Positions 1-7,875 of a DNA stretch of 48,489 bases are shown here, one piece after another. The stretch covers positions 1 to 48,489 of the forward strand of contig CACWZP010000024.1 of assembly GCA_902765395.1 (NCBI GenBank), in the 5' to 3' direction. The position numbers and the translations under genes are program-made. The notes beneath the pieces are model-generated. The model worked only from the letters and a program-made list of their open reading frames with translations. It made no database searches and was not told the origin of the DNA. The DNA is from an uncultured Eubacteriales bacterium. Lineage in GTDB: Bacteria > Bacillota > Clostridia > Christensenellales > Aristaeellaceae. Positions within the stretch are counted from its first letter, which is position 1, and each line of letters starts with the position of its first letter.

Positions 1-1
1 C

Positions 2-754
2 AGGACGCTGGAGTTCGTCATCTTCATCGCCGTCTATGTCCGCGCCAAACCGGACTTCGCCGTGCGCCTGGCGGACTTCTTGAAGATCGACGGCAGGCTG
101 TTCAAGGAAATATTGAAAAAGAGCGCGCTGGTGCTGTTCTGCGAGATGGTGTGGGTGCTGTCGGAGACCATCACCACGGCCATCTACAACGGCCGGGGCG
201 GCGCGGACGTGGTGTCCGGCATGGCCTCCAGCTTTGCCATCGCCAACCTGTACTTCGTGGCCTTCGGCGGCGTCTATTCCGCCACGGGCGTCCTGCTGGG
301 GAAGACCCTGGGCGCGGGCGACCTGGAGAGGGCGCGCCGGGAGAAGACCTGGCTGCTGTCTGGCTCGGCGATGTTCGGCCTGGCGATGATGGGCTTCGGC
401 TTCGCCACCACGCTGATCGTGCCTGTGGTGTTCGGCCGGTTGAGCGCCAGCGCCATCCAAATCTGCCGGCGCATGGTGGGCACCATGGCCCTGTTCATGC
501 CGGTCTGGGTCTACATGAACACCCAGCAGGCCGTGGCTCGCTCCGGCGGCGACGCGCGGATGGGCGCCACCACCGACGCCGGGCTGACGATCTTCGTGAT
601 GCTGCCCATGGTGTTCCTGCTGGCGCGGTTCACGAACGTGGGCCCGGTGGCGCTGTACTGCGGCGTGAAGCTGATCGACGTTATCAAGCTGGTGATCTTC
701 CACTTCTGGCTGAAGAGGGAGCGCTGGCTGAACAACCTGACGGTGCGAAGCTGA
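2..754 (+). CDS. MATE family efflux transporter, C-terminal part (5' end outside window)
   Basis: The open frame runs in from the left edge with no start, so this is the C-terminal half of a longer gene (MATE proteins are usually about 450 residues). The visible part is a chain of hydrophobic helices with short basic loops. It carries the second-repeat signature of MATE cation/drug antiporters: an LFKEILKKSALVLF-type entry helix, then a helix with an asymmetric Gly/Ser-rich turn, then a GKTLGAGDLERARREK cytoplasmic loop. Such proteins export cationic compounds using a Na+ or H+ gradient. The stop codon lies directly next to an ATG in another frame at 754, so translation of the next gene may be coupled. 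Substrate cannot be inferred. Confidence 0.85.
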   Translation, partial: RTLEFVIFIAVYVRAKPDFAVRLADFLKIDGRLFKEILKKSALVLFCEMVWVLSETITTAIYNGRGGADVVSGMASSFAIANLYFVAFGGVYSATGVLLGKTLGAGDLERARREKTWLLSGSAMFGLAMMGFGFATTLIVPVVFGRLSASAIQICRRMVGTMALFMPVWVYMNTQQAVARSGGDARMGATTDAGLTIFVMLPMVFLLARFTNVGPVALYCGVKLIDVIKLVIFHFWLKRERWLNNLTVRS

Positions 755-763
755 TGAACGGAA

Positions 764-1438
764 ATGAATGGTTGGAGAAACCGCTGCTGCTGCGGGCGGC
801 GGGGCGTGTATGGAAAGTTGATGCACTTTGAACGCGGCAGCATCGCCGACGCGCTGTTCGTCTATCTGGACGGCGAGCCGGAACCGGAGAGCGTTGCCGC
901 GCTGGAGGCGGGCTTTATGGCCCGCCCCTGGGTGTGCCTGTCGATTGGGTGGGAGAACTGTATCCAGATGCAGTATCCTGATGCGAAGGTGTTTCGGCGC
1001 ACCCTGATGAAGCCTTTGCGCCGATTCCGCTTCCCGGCGGAGAGCCCGCTGCCGGAGGGTTGCCGCCTGGCCATGATGGACGAGGTTGCCTTCAACACCC
1101 ATCCCTTCGGGCATGGCGCGAACTATCCTTCCTATGGGGCCTTCCGGGCGGAGGGCTCCGGTGCGGTGGCCCGGCGGGGCGGGGAGGTCGTCGCTTCCGC
1201 ATCCTCGTTCCTGAGCCTGGACGGGGAGGTGGAGCTGGACGTGTCCACGGCGGAGGACTGCCGCGGACAGGGCCTGGCCACCGCCTGCGTGGCCGCGATG
1301 TTGCGCGACTGCATGGCGCGGGGCCTGCTCGTCCACTGGGACGCGCAGAACGATATTTCCCGCCATCTGGCCGAGAAGTTCGGCTTCGAGGCGGAGCGGG
1401 AGTATAAGGTGTACTGGGTGGCGCATGGACAGCGATAG
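764..1438 (+). CDS. GNAT family N-acetyltransferase (PF12746-like)
   Basis: The C-terminal half has the acetyl-CoA pyrophosphate-binding motif RGQGLA (about residues 167-172), followed by a helix and the HWDAQN...A.KFGF ending typical of the GNAT_acetyltran group. It should transfer an acetyl group to an unknown small amine. The N-terminus is unclear. The ATG at 764 has no good ribosome site and gives an odd Cys/Arg-rich start. The ATG at 821 has GGAAAG just upstream. A different frame starting at 754 reads plausibly for 25 codons and stops at 831. A natural or sequencing frameshift near 820-830 is therefore possible. The reading from about residue 20 onward is secure. Confidence 0.7.
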   Translation: MNGWRNRCCCGRRGVYGKLMHFERGSIADALFVYLDGEPEPESVAALEAGFMARPWVCLSIGWENCIQMQYPDAKVFRRTLMKPLRRFRFPAESPLPEGCRLAMMDEVAFNTHPFGHGANYPSYGAFRAEGSGAVARRGGEVVASASSFLSLDGEVELDVSTAEDCRGQGLATACVAAMLRDCMARGLLVHWDAQNDISRHLAEKFGFEAEREYKVYWVAHGQR

Positions 1439-1502
1439 GGAGAAATCGTCTTGCGAATACACGGGTACGCCCTATCGCCTGACTGAGGGAGGATGAGCGA
1501 TC

Positions 1503-1934
1503 GTGAAGTGGTACATGGACAGGCTCAATGAGCTGGAGGGCGCGGAGCCGATCCTGTCCGTCTGCGGGGACGACTGCGCGGTGTGCCCGCGCTTCCTGGC
1601 GCGGACGGAGGAAGAGCTGCGCGAGACCGCCCTGTTCTGGTACCGGGCCGGTTGGCGGGACAGGGTGGTCGGCAACGATGAGATCCGCTGCACCGGCTGC
1701 GGCTGCCGCCCCACCTGCAGCTTCATGCTGCTGCCCTGCACCCGGAACCACGGGGTGAGCGCCTGCCGCGACTGCCCGGAGTTTGAATGCGACAAGGTGC
1801 GGGACACCTTCGAGCGCTCCGGGGTGAAGAAGCGCCAGTGCGAAAGCGCCTGCGAAAGCCCGGAGGAGTTCAGGATGCTGTGCCGGGCCTTCTATGAGAA
1901 GGAGAAGAACATGCGCATGAGGAAGGAACCATGA
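1503..1934 (+). CDS. DUF3795-like cysteine-rich protein
   Basis: A 143-residue protein with at least fourteen cysteines. They include CxxxCxxC at residues 21-28 (CGDDCAVC), a second cluster at 63-79 (CTGCGC then two more Cys) and a third at 88-96 (CRDCPEFEC). This pattern matches small DUF3795 proteins thought to bind zinc or an iron-sulfur cluster; their biochemical role is unknown. The GTG start is chosen because GAGGGAGG lies 10 nt upstream. An ATG at 1493 is in another frame and soon stops. Its stop overlaps the ATG of the following hydrolase (ATGA at 1931-1934), so the two genes are probably cotranslated. Confidence 0.7.
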   Translation: MKWYMDRLNELEGAEPILSVCGDDCAVCPRFLARTEEELRETALFWYRAGWRDRVVGNDEIRCTGCGCRPTCSFMLLPCTRNHGVSACRDCPEFECDKVRDTFERSGVKKRQCESACESPEEFRMLCRAFYEKEKNMRMRKEP

Positions 1935-2731
1935 AAAACGGCCATGTGACGATCGGCAATACGGAGATGCATTACGTCTCCTTTGGCCGGGGCGACAGGA
2001 AGCTTGTGGTGCTGCCGGGGCTCTCCGACGGGCTGGCCACGGTGAAGGGCAAGGCGCTGGCGCTGTTTTGGCCCTACAGGCGCTATTTGCGGGATCATAC
2101 CGTCTATATGTTCAGCCGGAAGGACGCCATGCCCCAGGGGTACACCATCGAGGCCATGGCAGACGACCAGGCGCTGGCCATGGAGCGGCTTGGGATCGAC
2201 CGCGCCTGCGTGCTGGGGGTCTCCCAGGGCGGCATGATCGCCCAGTGCCTCGCCATCCGGCACCCGGAGCGGGTGGAACGGCTGGTGCTGGCGGTCACGG
2301 CCCCGAACGCGAACGAAACCGCGCGGGCTGCGGTGTCCGGCTGGATTGACATGGCCCTGCGCGGGGATCACGTTGCGCTGATGGTGGACACCGCCGAGAA
2401 GATGTATTCGGGGGCGTATCTGCGCAAAAACCGGTGGCTTTTCCCGCTGCTGGCGCGGTTCACGAAGCCGAAGCGCTACGATCGCTTCCTGGTGAACGCC
2501 CGGGCGATCCTGCGCTTCGACGCGCGGGACAGGCTGGCTGAAATCGCCTGCCCGACACTGATCCTTGCGGGCAGCGAGGATGGCACGTTGGGCACGGAGG
2601 CCTGCCATGAATTGCACAGCGGCATCCCCGGCAGCGCGCTGTCTGTGTATGAGGGCCTGGGCCACGGCGCCTATGAGGAGGCGAAGGACTTTTACGACCG
2701 GGTTTTGGCGTTCTGCGACGGAAGGGAATAA
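1931..2731 (+). CDS. alpha/beta hydrolase
   Basis: A 266-residue alpha/beta-hydrolase-fold enzyme. The nucleophile elbow GVSQGG places the catalytic Ser at residue 98. The acid is probably Asp217 (LILAGSEDG) and the base His245 (GLGHGAY). An oxyanion-hole region is seen at VVLPGLSDG (about 27-34). There is no signal peptide, so it should act in the cytoplasm on an ester, lactone or similar small substrate that cannot be specified. It overlaps the preceding DUF3795-like gene by four bases, which links the two in one transcript. Confidence 0.85.
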   Translation: MKNGHVTIGNTEMHYVSFGRGDRKLVVLPGLSDGLATVKGKALALFWPYRRYLRDHTVYMFSRKDAMPQGYTIEAMADDQALAMERLGIDRACVLGVSQGGMIAQCLAIRHPERVERLVLAVTAPNANETARAAVSGWIDMALRGDHVALMVDTAEKMYSGAYLRKNRWLFPLLARFTKPKRYDRFLVNARAILRFDARDRLAEIACPTLILAGSEDGTLGTEACHELHSGIPGSALSVYEGLGHGAYEEAKDFYDRVLAFCDGRE

Positions 2732-2829
2732 AGCCTGTTCACTCCGGAACTGCCGCAAATCGCAAGAATCGTTCGGCTTTTCGCGCCTGGGCGCAAGAGC
2801 GGTCGATTGTTGGCGGCGAAGAAAAATGT

Positions 2830-2874
2830 TATAATGAAGGCGAACCGAGCGCGGCCGGCGGTTCGCCTTTCTTT
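2830..2874 (+). terminator. hairpin followed by T-rich run, upstream of xylanase gene
   Basis: AAGGCGAACC at 2837-2846 pairs perfectly with GGTTCGCCTT at 2860-2869, followed by TCTTT. A TATAAT at 2830-2835 lies immediately upstream, with only a weak -35 (TTGTTG at 2807-2812, 17-nt spacer). The element could end transcripts of the preceding operon. If the TATAAT is used, the hairpin would form the very 5' end of the xylanase mRNA. Confidence 0.5.
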
Positions 2875-2907
2875 GGCCGCCGACGAAGGACTGACGAGGG
2901 AGGATGA

Positions 2908-4464
2908 TTGACCGTGCGCAGACTGTTGATAATGCTTCTGGTGCTGGCACTAAGCGGCATGGCCGCCTTTGCCGAGACCGCCGACCCGCTGTACCTTTCC
3001 GACTTTTCTGCCGACGCGGACGGCTGGGTAGCCCGTTCCGCCGGGTCGGCCTCGGTGTCGCTGCTGGACGAGGGCGCGCTGCGCATTGTGGGCCGCGATT
3101 CCGACTGGAATTCCCCCGGGCGGGACTTCGACCTGGTGCCCGGCGGCCGGTATGTGTTCAGCGTGCAGGCCCGCCAGGACCAGCAGGACGAGGCCAGGTT
3201 CATGGTGTCCGTGGCCCACACCGTCGACGGCGTGGAGAGCTATGAGAACCTGGCCTTCGCCACCGCCAAGCGGGGCGAGTGGACGGAGCTTTCGGGCGAG
3301 TACGTGGCCGGGAATTACAGCCGGTTCGTGCTGTACGTGGAGACCACCGGCGCGCCGTCGCTGGACTTTGACATCCGCGATTTCCGGCTGGAGGCTCCGG
3401 ACGGCGAGCCCGAGCTCGCGCCGACGCCGGTGCCCATGGAGATCCCGGAGGTGGAGGGCATGCCGTCGCTGAAGGAGATCTACGCGGACCGGTTCGACAT
3501 CGGCACCTGCGCCGGCGGCTGGATCGGCTCCCGGGACGACTACCAGGAATTCGTCAAGGCGCAGTTCAGCATCGTCACCCCCGAAAACGAATTGAAGCCC
3601 GATTCCGTGCTGGATGTGGCCGCCAGCCAGGAGAAGGCCGCGGAGGACGACACGGCCGTGGCGGTGCATTTCGACGCCGTCAAGCCCATACTGGACTTCG
3701 CCAGCGCCAGCGGAATCAAGGTGCATGGCCACGTGCTGGTGTGGCACAACCAGACGCCGGAGGCCTTCTTCCACGAGGGCTATCAGGCCGACGCGCCGCT
3801 GGTGAGCCGCGAGGTGATGCTGGCGAGGCTGGAGAACTACATTGCGCAGGTCATGGCCTTCATGGACGAGAACTATCCCGGCGTGGTGGTCAGCTGGGAC
3901 GTGGTGAACGAGGCCGTGGACGACGCCACCGGGCAGCTGCGCGATTCCATGTGGCTGCAGGTGGTGGGCGAGGACTACCTGGCCCGGGCCTTCGAGCTGG
4001 CGCGCAAGTACGCGCCGGAGGGCACGCTGCTGTACTACAACGACTACAACACCGCCTACCAGCCCAAGCAGGACGGCATCGTGAAGCTGCTGGAGGAGCT
4101 GATGGCCGAGGGCAGCATCGACGGCTACGGCTTTCAAATGCACAACGCCGCCGCCAGCCCCACGATCGAGGAGCTCACCAATGCCGTGGAGCGCGTCGCC
4201 GCGCTGGGCCTGCGGCTGCGGGTCAGCGAGCTGGACATCACCGTGGACGCCAACGACGAGCCCAGCTTCACCACCCAGGCGCAGGTGTACGCGGGCGTCA
4301 TGAAGCTGCTTTCCGCCCACGCCGAACAGCTTGAGGCCGTGCAGTTCTGGGGCATAACGGACAGCATGAGCTGGCGCAGCTCCCAGTATCCGCTGCTGTT
4401 CGACGCCAATCGCAATCCCAAGCCCGCCTTCTGGGCCGTGGCAGATCCGGATTCCGTGGAGTAA
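2908..4464 (+). CDS. secreted endo-1,4-beta-xylanase, GH10 with N-terminal carbohydrate-binding module
   Basis: A 518-residue secreted xylanase. An N-terminal hydrophobic signal peptide ends near AFA|ET (residue 22). Residues about 25-165 form a beta-sandwich carbohydrate-binding module of the CBM4/9/22 type. A Pro-rich linker follows, then a GH10 TIM barrel from about 185 to the end. GH10 hallmarks are VWHNQTPEAF, DVVNEAV with acid/base Glu335, RVSELDI with nucleophile Glu441, and QFWGITDSMSWR. It should cleave the xylan backbone outside the cell. The start is a TTG with GAGGGAGG four bases upstream; a GTG at 2914 (10-nt spacing) is an equally good start and removes two residues. No dockerin or sorting signal is seen, so the enzyme is likely free. 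Confidence 0.93.
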   Translation: MTVRRLLIMLLVLALSGMAAFAETADPLYLSDFSADADGWVARSAGSASVSLLDEGALRIVGRDSDWNSPGRDFDLVPGGRYVFSVQARQDQQDEARFMVSVAHTVDGVESYENLAFATAKRGEWTELSGEYVAGNYSRFVLYVETTGAPSLDFDIRDFRLEAPDGEPELAPTPVPMEIPEVEGMPSLKEIYADRFDIGTCAGGWIGSRDDYQEFVKAQFSIVTPENELKPDSVLDVAASQEKAAEDDTAVAVHFDAVKPILDFASASGIKVHGHVLVWHNQTPEAFFHEGYQADAPLVSREVMLARLENYIAQVMAFMDENYPGVVVSWDVVNEAVDDATGQLRDSMWLQVVGEDYLARAFELARKYAPEGTLLYYNDYNTAYQPKQDGIVKLLEELMAEGSIDGYGFQMHNAAASPTIEELTNAVERVAALGLRLRVSELDITVDANDEPSFTTQAQVYAGVMKLLSAHAEQLEAVQFWGITDSMSWRSSQYPLLFDANRNPKPAFWAVADPDSVE

Positions 4465-4491
4465 AGCCAGCATAGCGAATCCAGGCACAAT

Positions 4492-4537
4492 CAAAATCAA
4501 ACACCATGTCGGCACGCCGGCATGGTGTTTGATTTTG
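4492..4537. terminator. long perfect inverted repeat after xylanase gene
   Basis: A 17-bp left arm at 4492-4508 is the exact complement of 4521-4537, with a 12-nt GC-rich centre. Outer A/T-rich flanks on both strands make it a plausible bidirectional terminator. It ends the xylanase unit. Confidence 0.8.
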
Positions 4538-4589
4538 TCAACCGGAATGAAGCTTCGAGCAAATATATGTTAGTTTTAACAAACATGCG

Positions 4590-4617
4590 TTGAACTTTGC
4601 ATCCGGATGCGTATAAT
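4590..4617 (+). promoter_or_regulatory. sigma-A promoter of the six-gene operon
   Basis: TTGAAC (4590-4595), a 16-nt spacer and TATAAT (4612-4617). The start site should fall near 4624, inside the candidate operator described next. Confidence 0.75.
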
Positions 4618-4621
4618 TAAG

Positions 4622-4640
4622 TAAGGCAAACCTAACCGAT
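4622..4640 (+). promoter_or_regulatory. candidate DtxR/IdeR-like operator
   Basis: TAAGGCAAACCTAA is an imperfect palindrome placed just after the -10 element. Written against the DtxR/IdeR consensus TTAGGTTAGCCTAACCTAA as I remember it, the stretch starting at 4622 matches 13 of 19 positions. The position suits a repressor. The identification is an inference from similarity only. Confidence 0.3.
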
Positions 4641-4682
4641 GCCCGGAACGGCGTTCCGGGCCGCGGCGAAAGGAGGGGCGGC

Positions 4683-5315
4683 ATGAAGCGATATGTGCCG
4701 GAGAAGCTGGCGGCGATCAGCCGCTATCGAAAGTACATCCCGACCCTGCCGGAGGAGATCCGGCGGGACGTCTATGCGCGAATCGGCGGGCTGATCCGGG
4801 AGGAGAAAAAGTACTGCGACAAGGGCAACATCAGGCACATGGCGCAGATCTTCACCTCCATCGCCCTCTATCAGACCCTGCAGAGGCACGGCATGAGCGA
4901 AGAGGAGGCTTACAGGAACACGTCGGAGGAGATGTGGAAGGCGCTGACGCCCGGAACCTATCAAAGGCTGGCCCGGCTGCCCATCTTCCTGCCGGTGATG
5001 AAGAAGCTGCTGCCCTTCGGCTTCAGGCATGGCAGCGGCGTGGGCTGGCGATACGAATGGCACATGGACGATCCGAAGGATCGCTTCCACTTCGAGTGCC
5101 GCGAGTGCGTCTACCGCCACATCTTCGAGGAACAGGGTTTGATGAAGCTGGGCGCGATGTTCTGCCATTCGGACATAATCAACTTCGGCAGCCTGCCCTA
5201 TACGGACTTCCGGCGCACAAAGACCCTTTGCCAGGGCGGCGATTGCTGCGATTTTGACTTCATCCGCCACGATACCGACGCCGGCGACGGCTGGGAGCGG
5301 AGCGAGAGCGTATAA
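4683..5315 (+). CDS. L-2-amino-thiazoline-4-carboxylic acid hydrolase family protein
   Basis: A 210-residue cytoplasmic protein of the ATC-hydrolase family (PF14196-like). It is recognised by its C-terminal half: FECRECVYRHIF with Cys139 and Cys142, then FCHSD (Cys161, Asp164), then a TLCQGGDCCDFDF ending (Cys188, Cys189). The named member opens the thiazoline ring of ATC, a step towards L-cysteine, but most relatives are untested. Here the cysteines could also bind a metal. AGGAGGGG precedes the ATG. It is the first gene of an operon with a metallo-hydrolase, two methyltransferases, an alpha/beta hydrolase and a membrane protein, which suggests modification or detoxification of a small molecule. 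Confidence 0.75.
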   Translation: MKRYVPEKLAAISRYRKYIPTLPEEIRRDVYARIGGLIREEKKYCDKGNIRHMAQIFTSIALYQTLQRHGMSEEEAYRNTSEEMWKALTPGTYQRLARLPIFLPVMKKLLPFGFRHGSGVGWRYEWHMDDPKDRFHFECRECVYRHIFEEQGLMKLGAMFCHSDIINFGSLPYTDFRRTKTLCQGGDCCDFDFIRHDTDAGDGWERSESV

Positions 5316-5328
5316 AGGGGGCAATACC

Positions 5329-6198
5329 ATGGCCAGAAAGGATTCGGACAACCAAAAGCGATCCATGAGCGCGATGTTCCGCGGCAGGGCGATCTTCAAG
5401 CCGCTGAACACCGGCCGCATCGACGAGCGCGTGGCCTGCGTGCGGGAGTGGGTGGCCAACATATTCTTCTATACGAAGAACGGCACGACCATCATGATCG
5501 ACGCGGGCTACAACTACGCGCGGCTGCAGGAGAAGATGGGCTGGCTGGACATCGACCCGGCGTCCATCCGGCACATACTCATCACTCATCAGGACACCGA
5601 CCACGTGGGCGCGCTGGAGATGGACAGCGAGCGGCTGTTCAAGGACGCCACGGTCTACATCGGCGAGATCGAGAATCGCTACCTGACGGGGGAGAAGCGG
5701 CGCAGGGTGATCCACGGGCTGTACAAGCTGCCCATGGTGAAGATGGACAACCGAAAGGTGCTGCTGAAGGACGGCGACGTGTTCACCATCGACGGCATCA
5801 AGGTGGAGTGCCTGCTGGTGCCGGGGCACACCTGGGGCCACATGGTGTACCTGATCGACGACGAATACCTGTTCACCGGCGACACCATCTGGTTCGGCGC
5901 GGACGGCGGCTACAGCTTCATCAGCACGCTGGCGGAGGACAACCGGTTGGCCGTCCAGTCCCTCGAGAAGCTGGAGGCGAACCTGCGCGCCCGGAAGGGA
6001 CGCATCGCGGTGATCACCGGCCACACCGGCTGGACGGACGACCTCAACTTCGCCTTTGCCCACCGGACGGAGATATGCAAGCCCTTCACGAAGAAGTACA
6101 CCGACCCGGAAGCGCCCTATGACGGCTATGTGGAGGATGACGACACGGAGCAGGCGGCGCGGACGGGTCTGTTGAAGAAAAAGGAGGTTATCAAATGA
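5329..6198 (+). CDS. MBL-fold metallo-hydrolase with HxDxDH motif
   Basis: A 289-residue metallo-beta-lactamase-fold enzyme. Metal ligands are the THQDTDH motif (His87, Asp89, Asp91, His92), GHTWGH (His167), GDT (Asp185) and GHTGW (His232). The usual second His of HxHxDH is Asp here. I have seen this THQDxDH variant in Bacillus YflN-like and lactonase-like relatives, so the enzyme is probably active. The likely reaction is hydrolysis of a lactone, thioester or phosphodiester. The ATG at 5329 is preferred over an upstream start because AAAGGGGG lies 7-8 nt before it and the extra residues look unstructured. Its last bases overlap the next gene (ATGA). Confidence 0.85.
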   Translation: MARKDSDNQKRSMSAMFRGRAIFKPLNTGRIDERVACVREWVANIFFYTKNGTTIMIDAGYNYARLQEKMGWLDIDPASIRHILITHQDTDHVGALEMDSERLFKDATVYIGEIENRYLTGEKRRRVIHGLYKLPMVKMDNRKVLLKDGDVFTIDGIKVECLLVPGHTWGHMVYLIDDEYLFTGDTIWFGADGGYSFISTLAEDNRLAVQSLEKLEANLRARKGRIAVITGHTGWTDDLNFAFAHRTEICKPFTKKYTDPEAPYDGYVEDDDTEQAARTGLLKKKEVIK

Positions 6199-7076
6199 AA
6201 GCGGATAACAGCGTCCGGCAAAGCCGGACTGAGCCTGCAAGCGCAGCCGCACGGCGGCAAGACGCAGGCGAAACCCGCGCCTGCCGTCAGGCAGCAGCGC
6301 GGGGCGATTACAAGAACTGGATGCCCAAGGGCATGATCTGGTCGTTTCTGGGCGGCGCACTGGGCAGCGCCGCCGTGGCGGTCGTCCTGTCCCTGCTGCT
6401 GAAGGGCACGCTGAGGACGGTGCTGGTCGTCGTTTTCGCGGCGCTGGCAGTGGTCTTCTGCGGGCTGACCGTCTGGGCTGTGCTGATGCGGCGGGCCTTC
6501 AGCTATGACGGCAAGCGGCAGATGTCCCGGCAGATCATCGAGGGCACGGCGGCCCATGTGAAGCTGCCCGACGGCGGTCGGTGCCTGGACGTGGGCTGCG
6601 GCAGCGGCGCGCTGGCCATCGCCGTGGCCAAGCGCAATCCCCGGGGCGAAATCGTGGGCATCGACCGCTGGGGCAAGGAATACGCCTCCTTTAGCAAGAA
6701 TCTCTGCGAGGGCAATGCCCGGGCCGAGGGCGTGAAGAACGCCTCCTTCCGGCAGGGCGACGCCACGCATCTCGAATTTGCCGACGAGACCTTCGACGCC
6801 GTGGTCAGCAACTACGTGTACCACAACATCCCCGGCAACCGCCAGGAATACCTTCTGGAGACCCTGCGCACGCTGAAAAAGGGCGGCACCTTCGCCATCC
6901 ATGACATCTTTTCCAAATTGAAGTACGGCGACATGCAGGCGTTCGTGCAAAAGCTGAAGGACATGGGCTATGAGAAGGTGGAGCTGATCGACACCACCGA
7001 CGGCACGTACATGACGAAGTTCGAGGCCGCCTGGATGGCGCTGAGCGGATCGGCGCTGCTGACGGGCATCAAGTGA
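6195..7076 (+). CDS. membrane-anchored class I SAM-dependent methyltransferase
   Basis: The start is well supported by AAAAGGAGG upstream. Residues 1-47 are polar and low complexity. Two transmembrane helices follow at about 48-68 and 74-97, then a Rossmann methyltransferase domain. Motif I is LDVGCGSG (131-138), the acidic residue after beta-2 is in GIDRWG (about 157), and motif IV lies in FDAVVSNYVYH. Attaching a methyltransferase to the membrane by a hairpin anchor suggests a lipid-like or membrane-associated substrate, or a local partner such as the last gene of this operon. A four-base overlap joins it to the preceding hydrolase. Confidence 0.85.
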   Translation: MKADNSVRQSRTEPASAAARRQDAGETRACRQAAARGDYKNWMPKGMIWSFLGGALGSAAVAVVLSLLLKGTLRTVLVVVFAALAVVFCGLTVWAVLMRRAFSYDGKRQMSRQIIEGTAAHVKLPDGGRCLDVGCGSGALAIAVAKRNPRGEIVGIDRWGKEYASFSKNLCEGNARAEGVKNASFRQGDATHLEFADETFDAVVSNYVYHNIPGNRQEYLLETLRTLKKGGTFAIHDIFSKLKYGDMQAFVQKLKDMGYEKVELIDTTDGTYMTKFEAAWMALSGSALLTGIK

Positions 7077-7086
7077 GGAACAGCCT

Positions 7087-7863
7087 ATGAAGTTTACGGA
7101 GATGGGCAGGCCGGACGGAAAGACCATGCTTCTGCTGCCGGGCACGGCCTGCACCTGGGAGATCAATTTCCATACGGTCATCGACCGGCTGGCGGAGCGG
7201 TATCGCCTGATCTGCGTCAATTACGACGGCTTTGACGACGAGAAGGCGACCAGGCCCTTCACCGACATGCTGACGGTGACCGGGAAGATCGAGGATTATA
7301 TCGTTGAGAACCACGGCGGGCGCGTGGACGGGGCCTATGGCTCGTCCCTGGGCGGCAGTTTCGTGGGGCTGCTGATCCAGCGCGGGCGCATCCACATCGA
7401 CCACGGCTTCATCGGCTCCTCCGACCTGGACCAGGGCAGCCCCGTCGTCGCCCGGATCATGACGGGGATCGTGGGCCGGTGGATCGCCGGCGCGGCGAAG
7501 AGCGAAAAGAAGCGCCAGAAGCTCAAGGACATGCTGGTGAAGAACTTCGGCATGGACATGGACCCGGAGACCGACGCCTTCATGGATGAATTCGCCGGCA
7601 GCATGGTGTCCCTGCACCCGAAGACCGTGGCCCGGGAGTTCTATTCGGACTATGTGACGCCCCTTGAGGACGACATCCACGCCGACGGCACCACGGTGCA
7701 CGTGATCTACGCGCTGAAGATGGGCGGGAAGTATGAAAAGCGGTATCGCAGGCATTTCCGCGAACCGGACATCATCCCCTTTGACATGCAGCACGAGGCC
7801 TGGATCTTCCAGAGCGAATGGACGCAGCCGATCCTGGACGCCATCGCGGCGCGGATGGAATAG
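7087..7863 (+). CDS. alpha/beta hydrolase
   Basis: A 258-residue alpha/beta-hydrolase-like protein. It has an LLPGTACTW oxyanion region (about 17-24), the elbow GSSLGG with Ser87, and a C-terminal His236 in MQHEAW. The acid residue that usually lies in a VIYGxxD-like strand is not obvious (the strand reads VIYALKMGGKYE), so the third triad member may be displaced. Substrate unknown. It lies in the middle of the operon, between two methyltransferases, with a 10-nt gap before it and a 12-nt gap after it. Confidence 0.75.
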   Translation: MKFTEMGRPDGKTMLLLPGTACTWEINFHTVIDRLAERYRLICVNYDGFDDEKATRPFTDMLTVTGKIEDYIVENHGGRVDGAYGSSLGGSFVGLLIQRGRIHIDHGFIGSSDLDQGSPVVARIMTGIVGRWIAGAAKSEKKRQKLKDMLVKNFGMDMDPETDAFMDEFAGSMVSLHPKTVAREFYSDYVTPLEDDIHADGTTVHVIYALKMGGKYEKRYRRHFREPDIIPFDMQHEAWIFQSEWTQPILDAIAARME

Positions 7864-7875
7864 GGGAGTGAGGAT

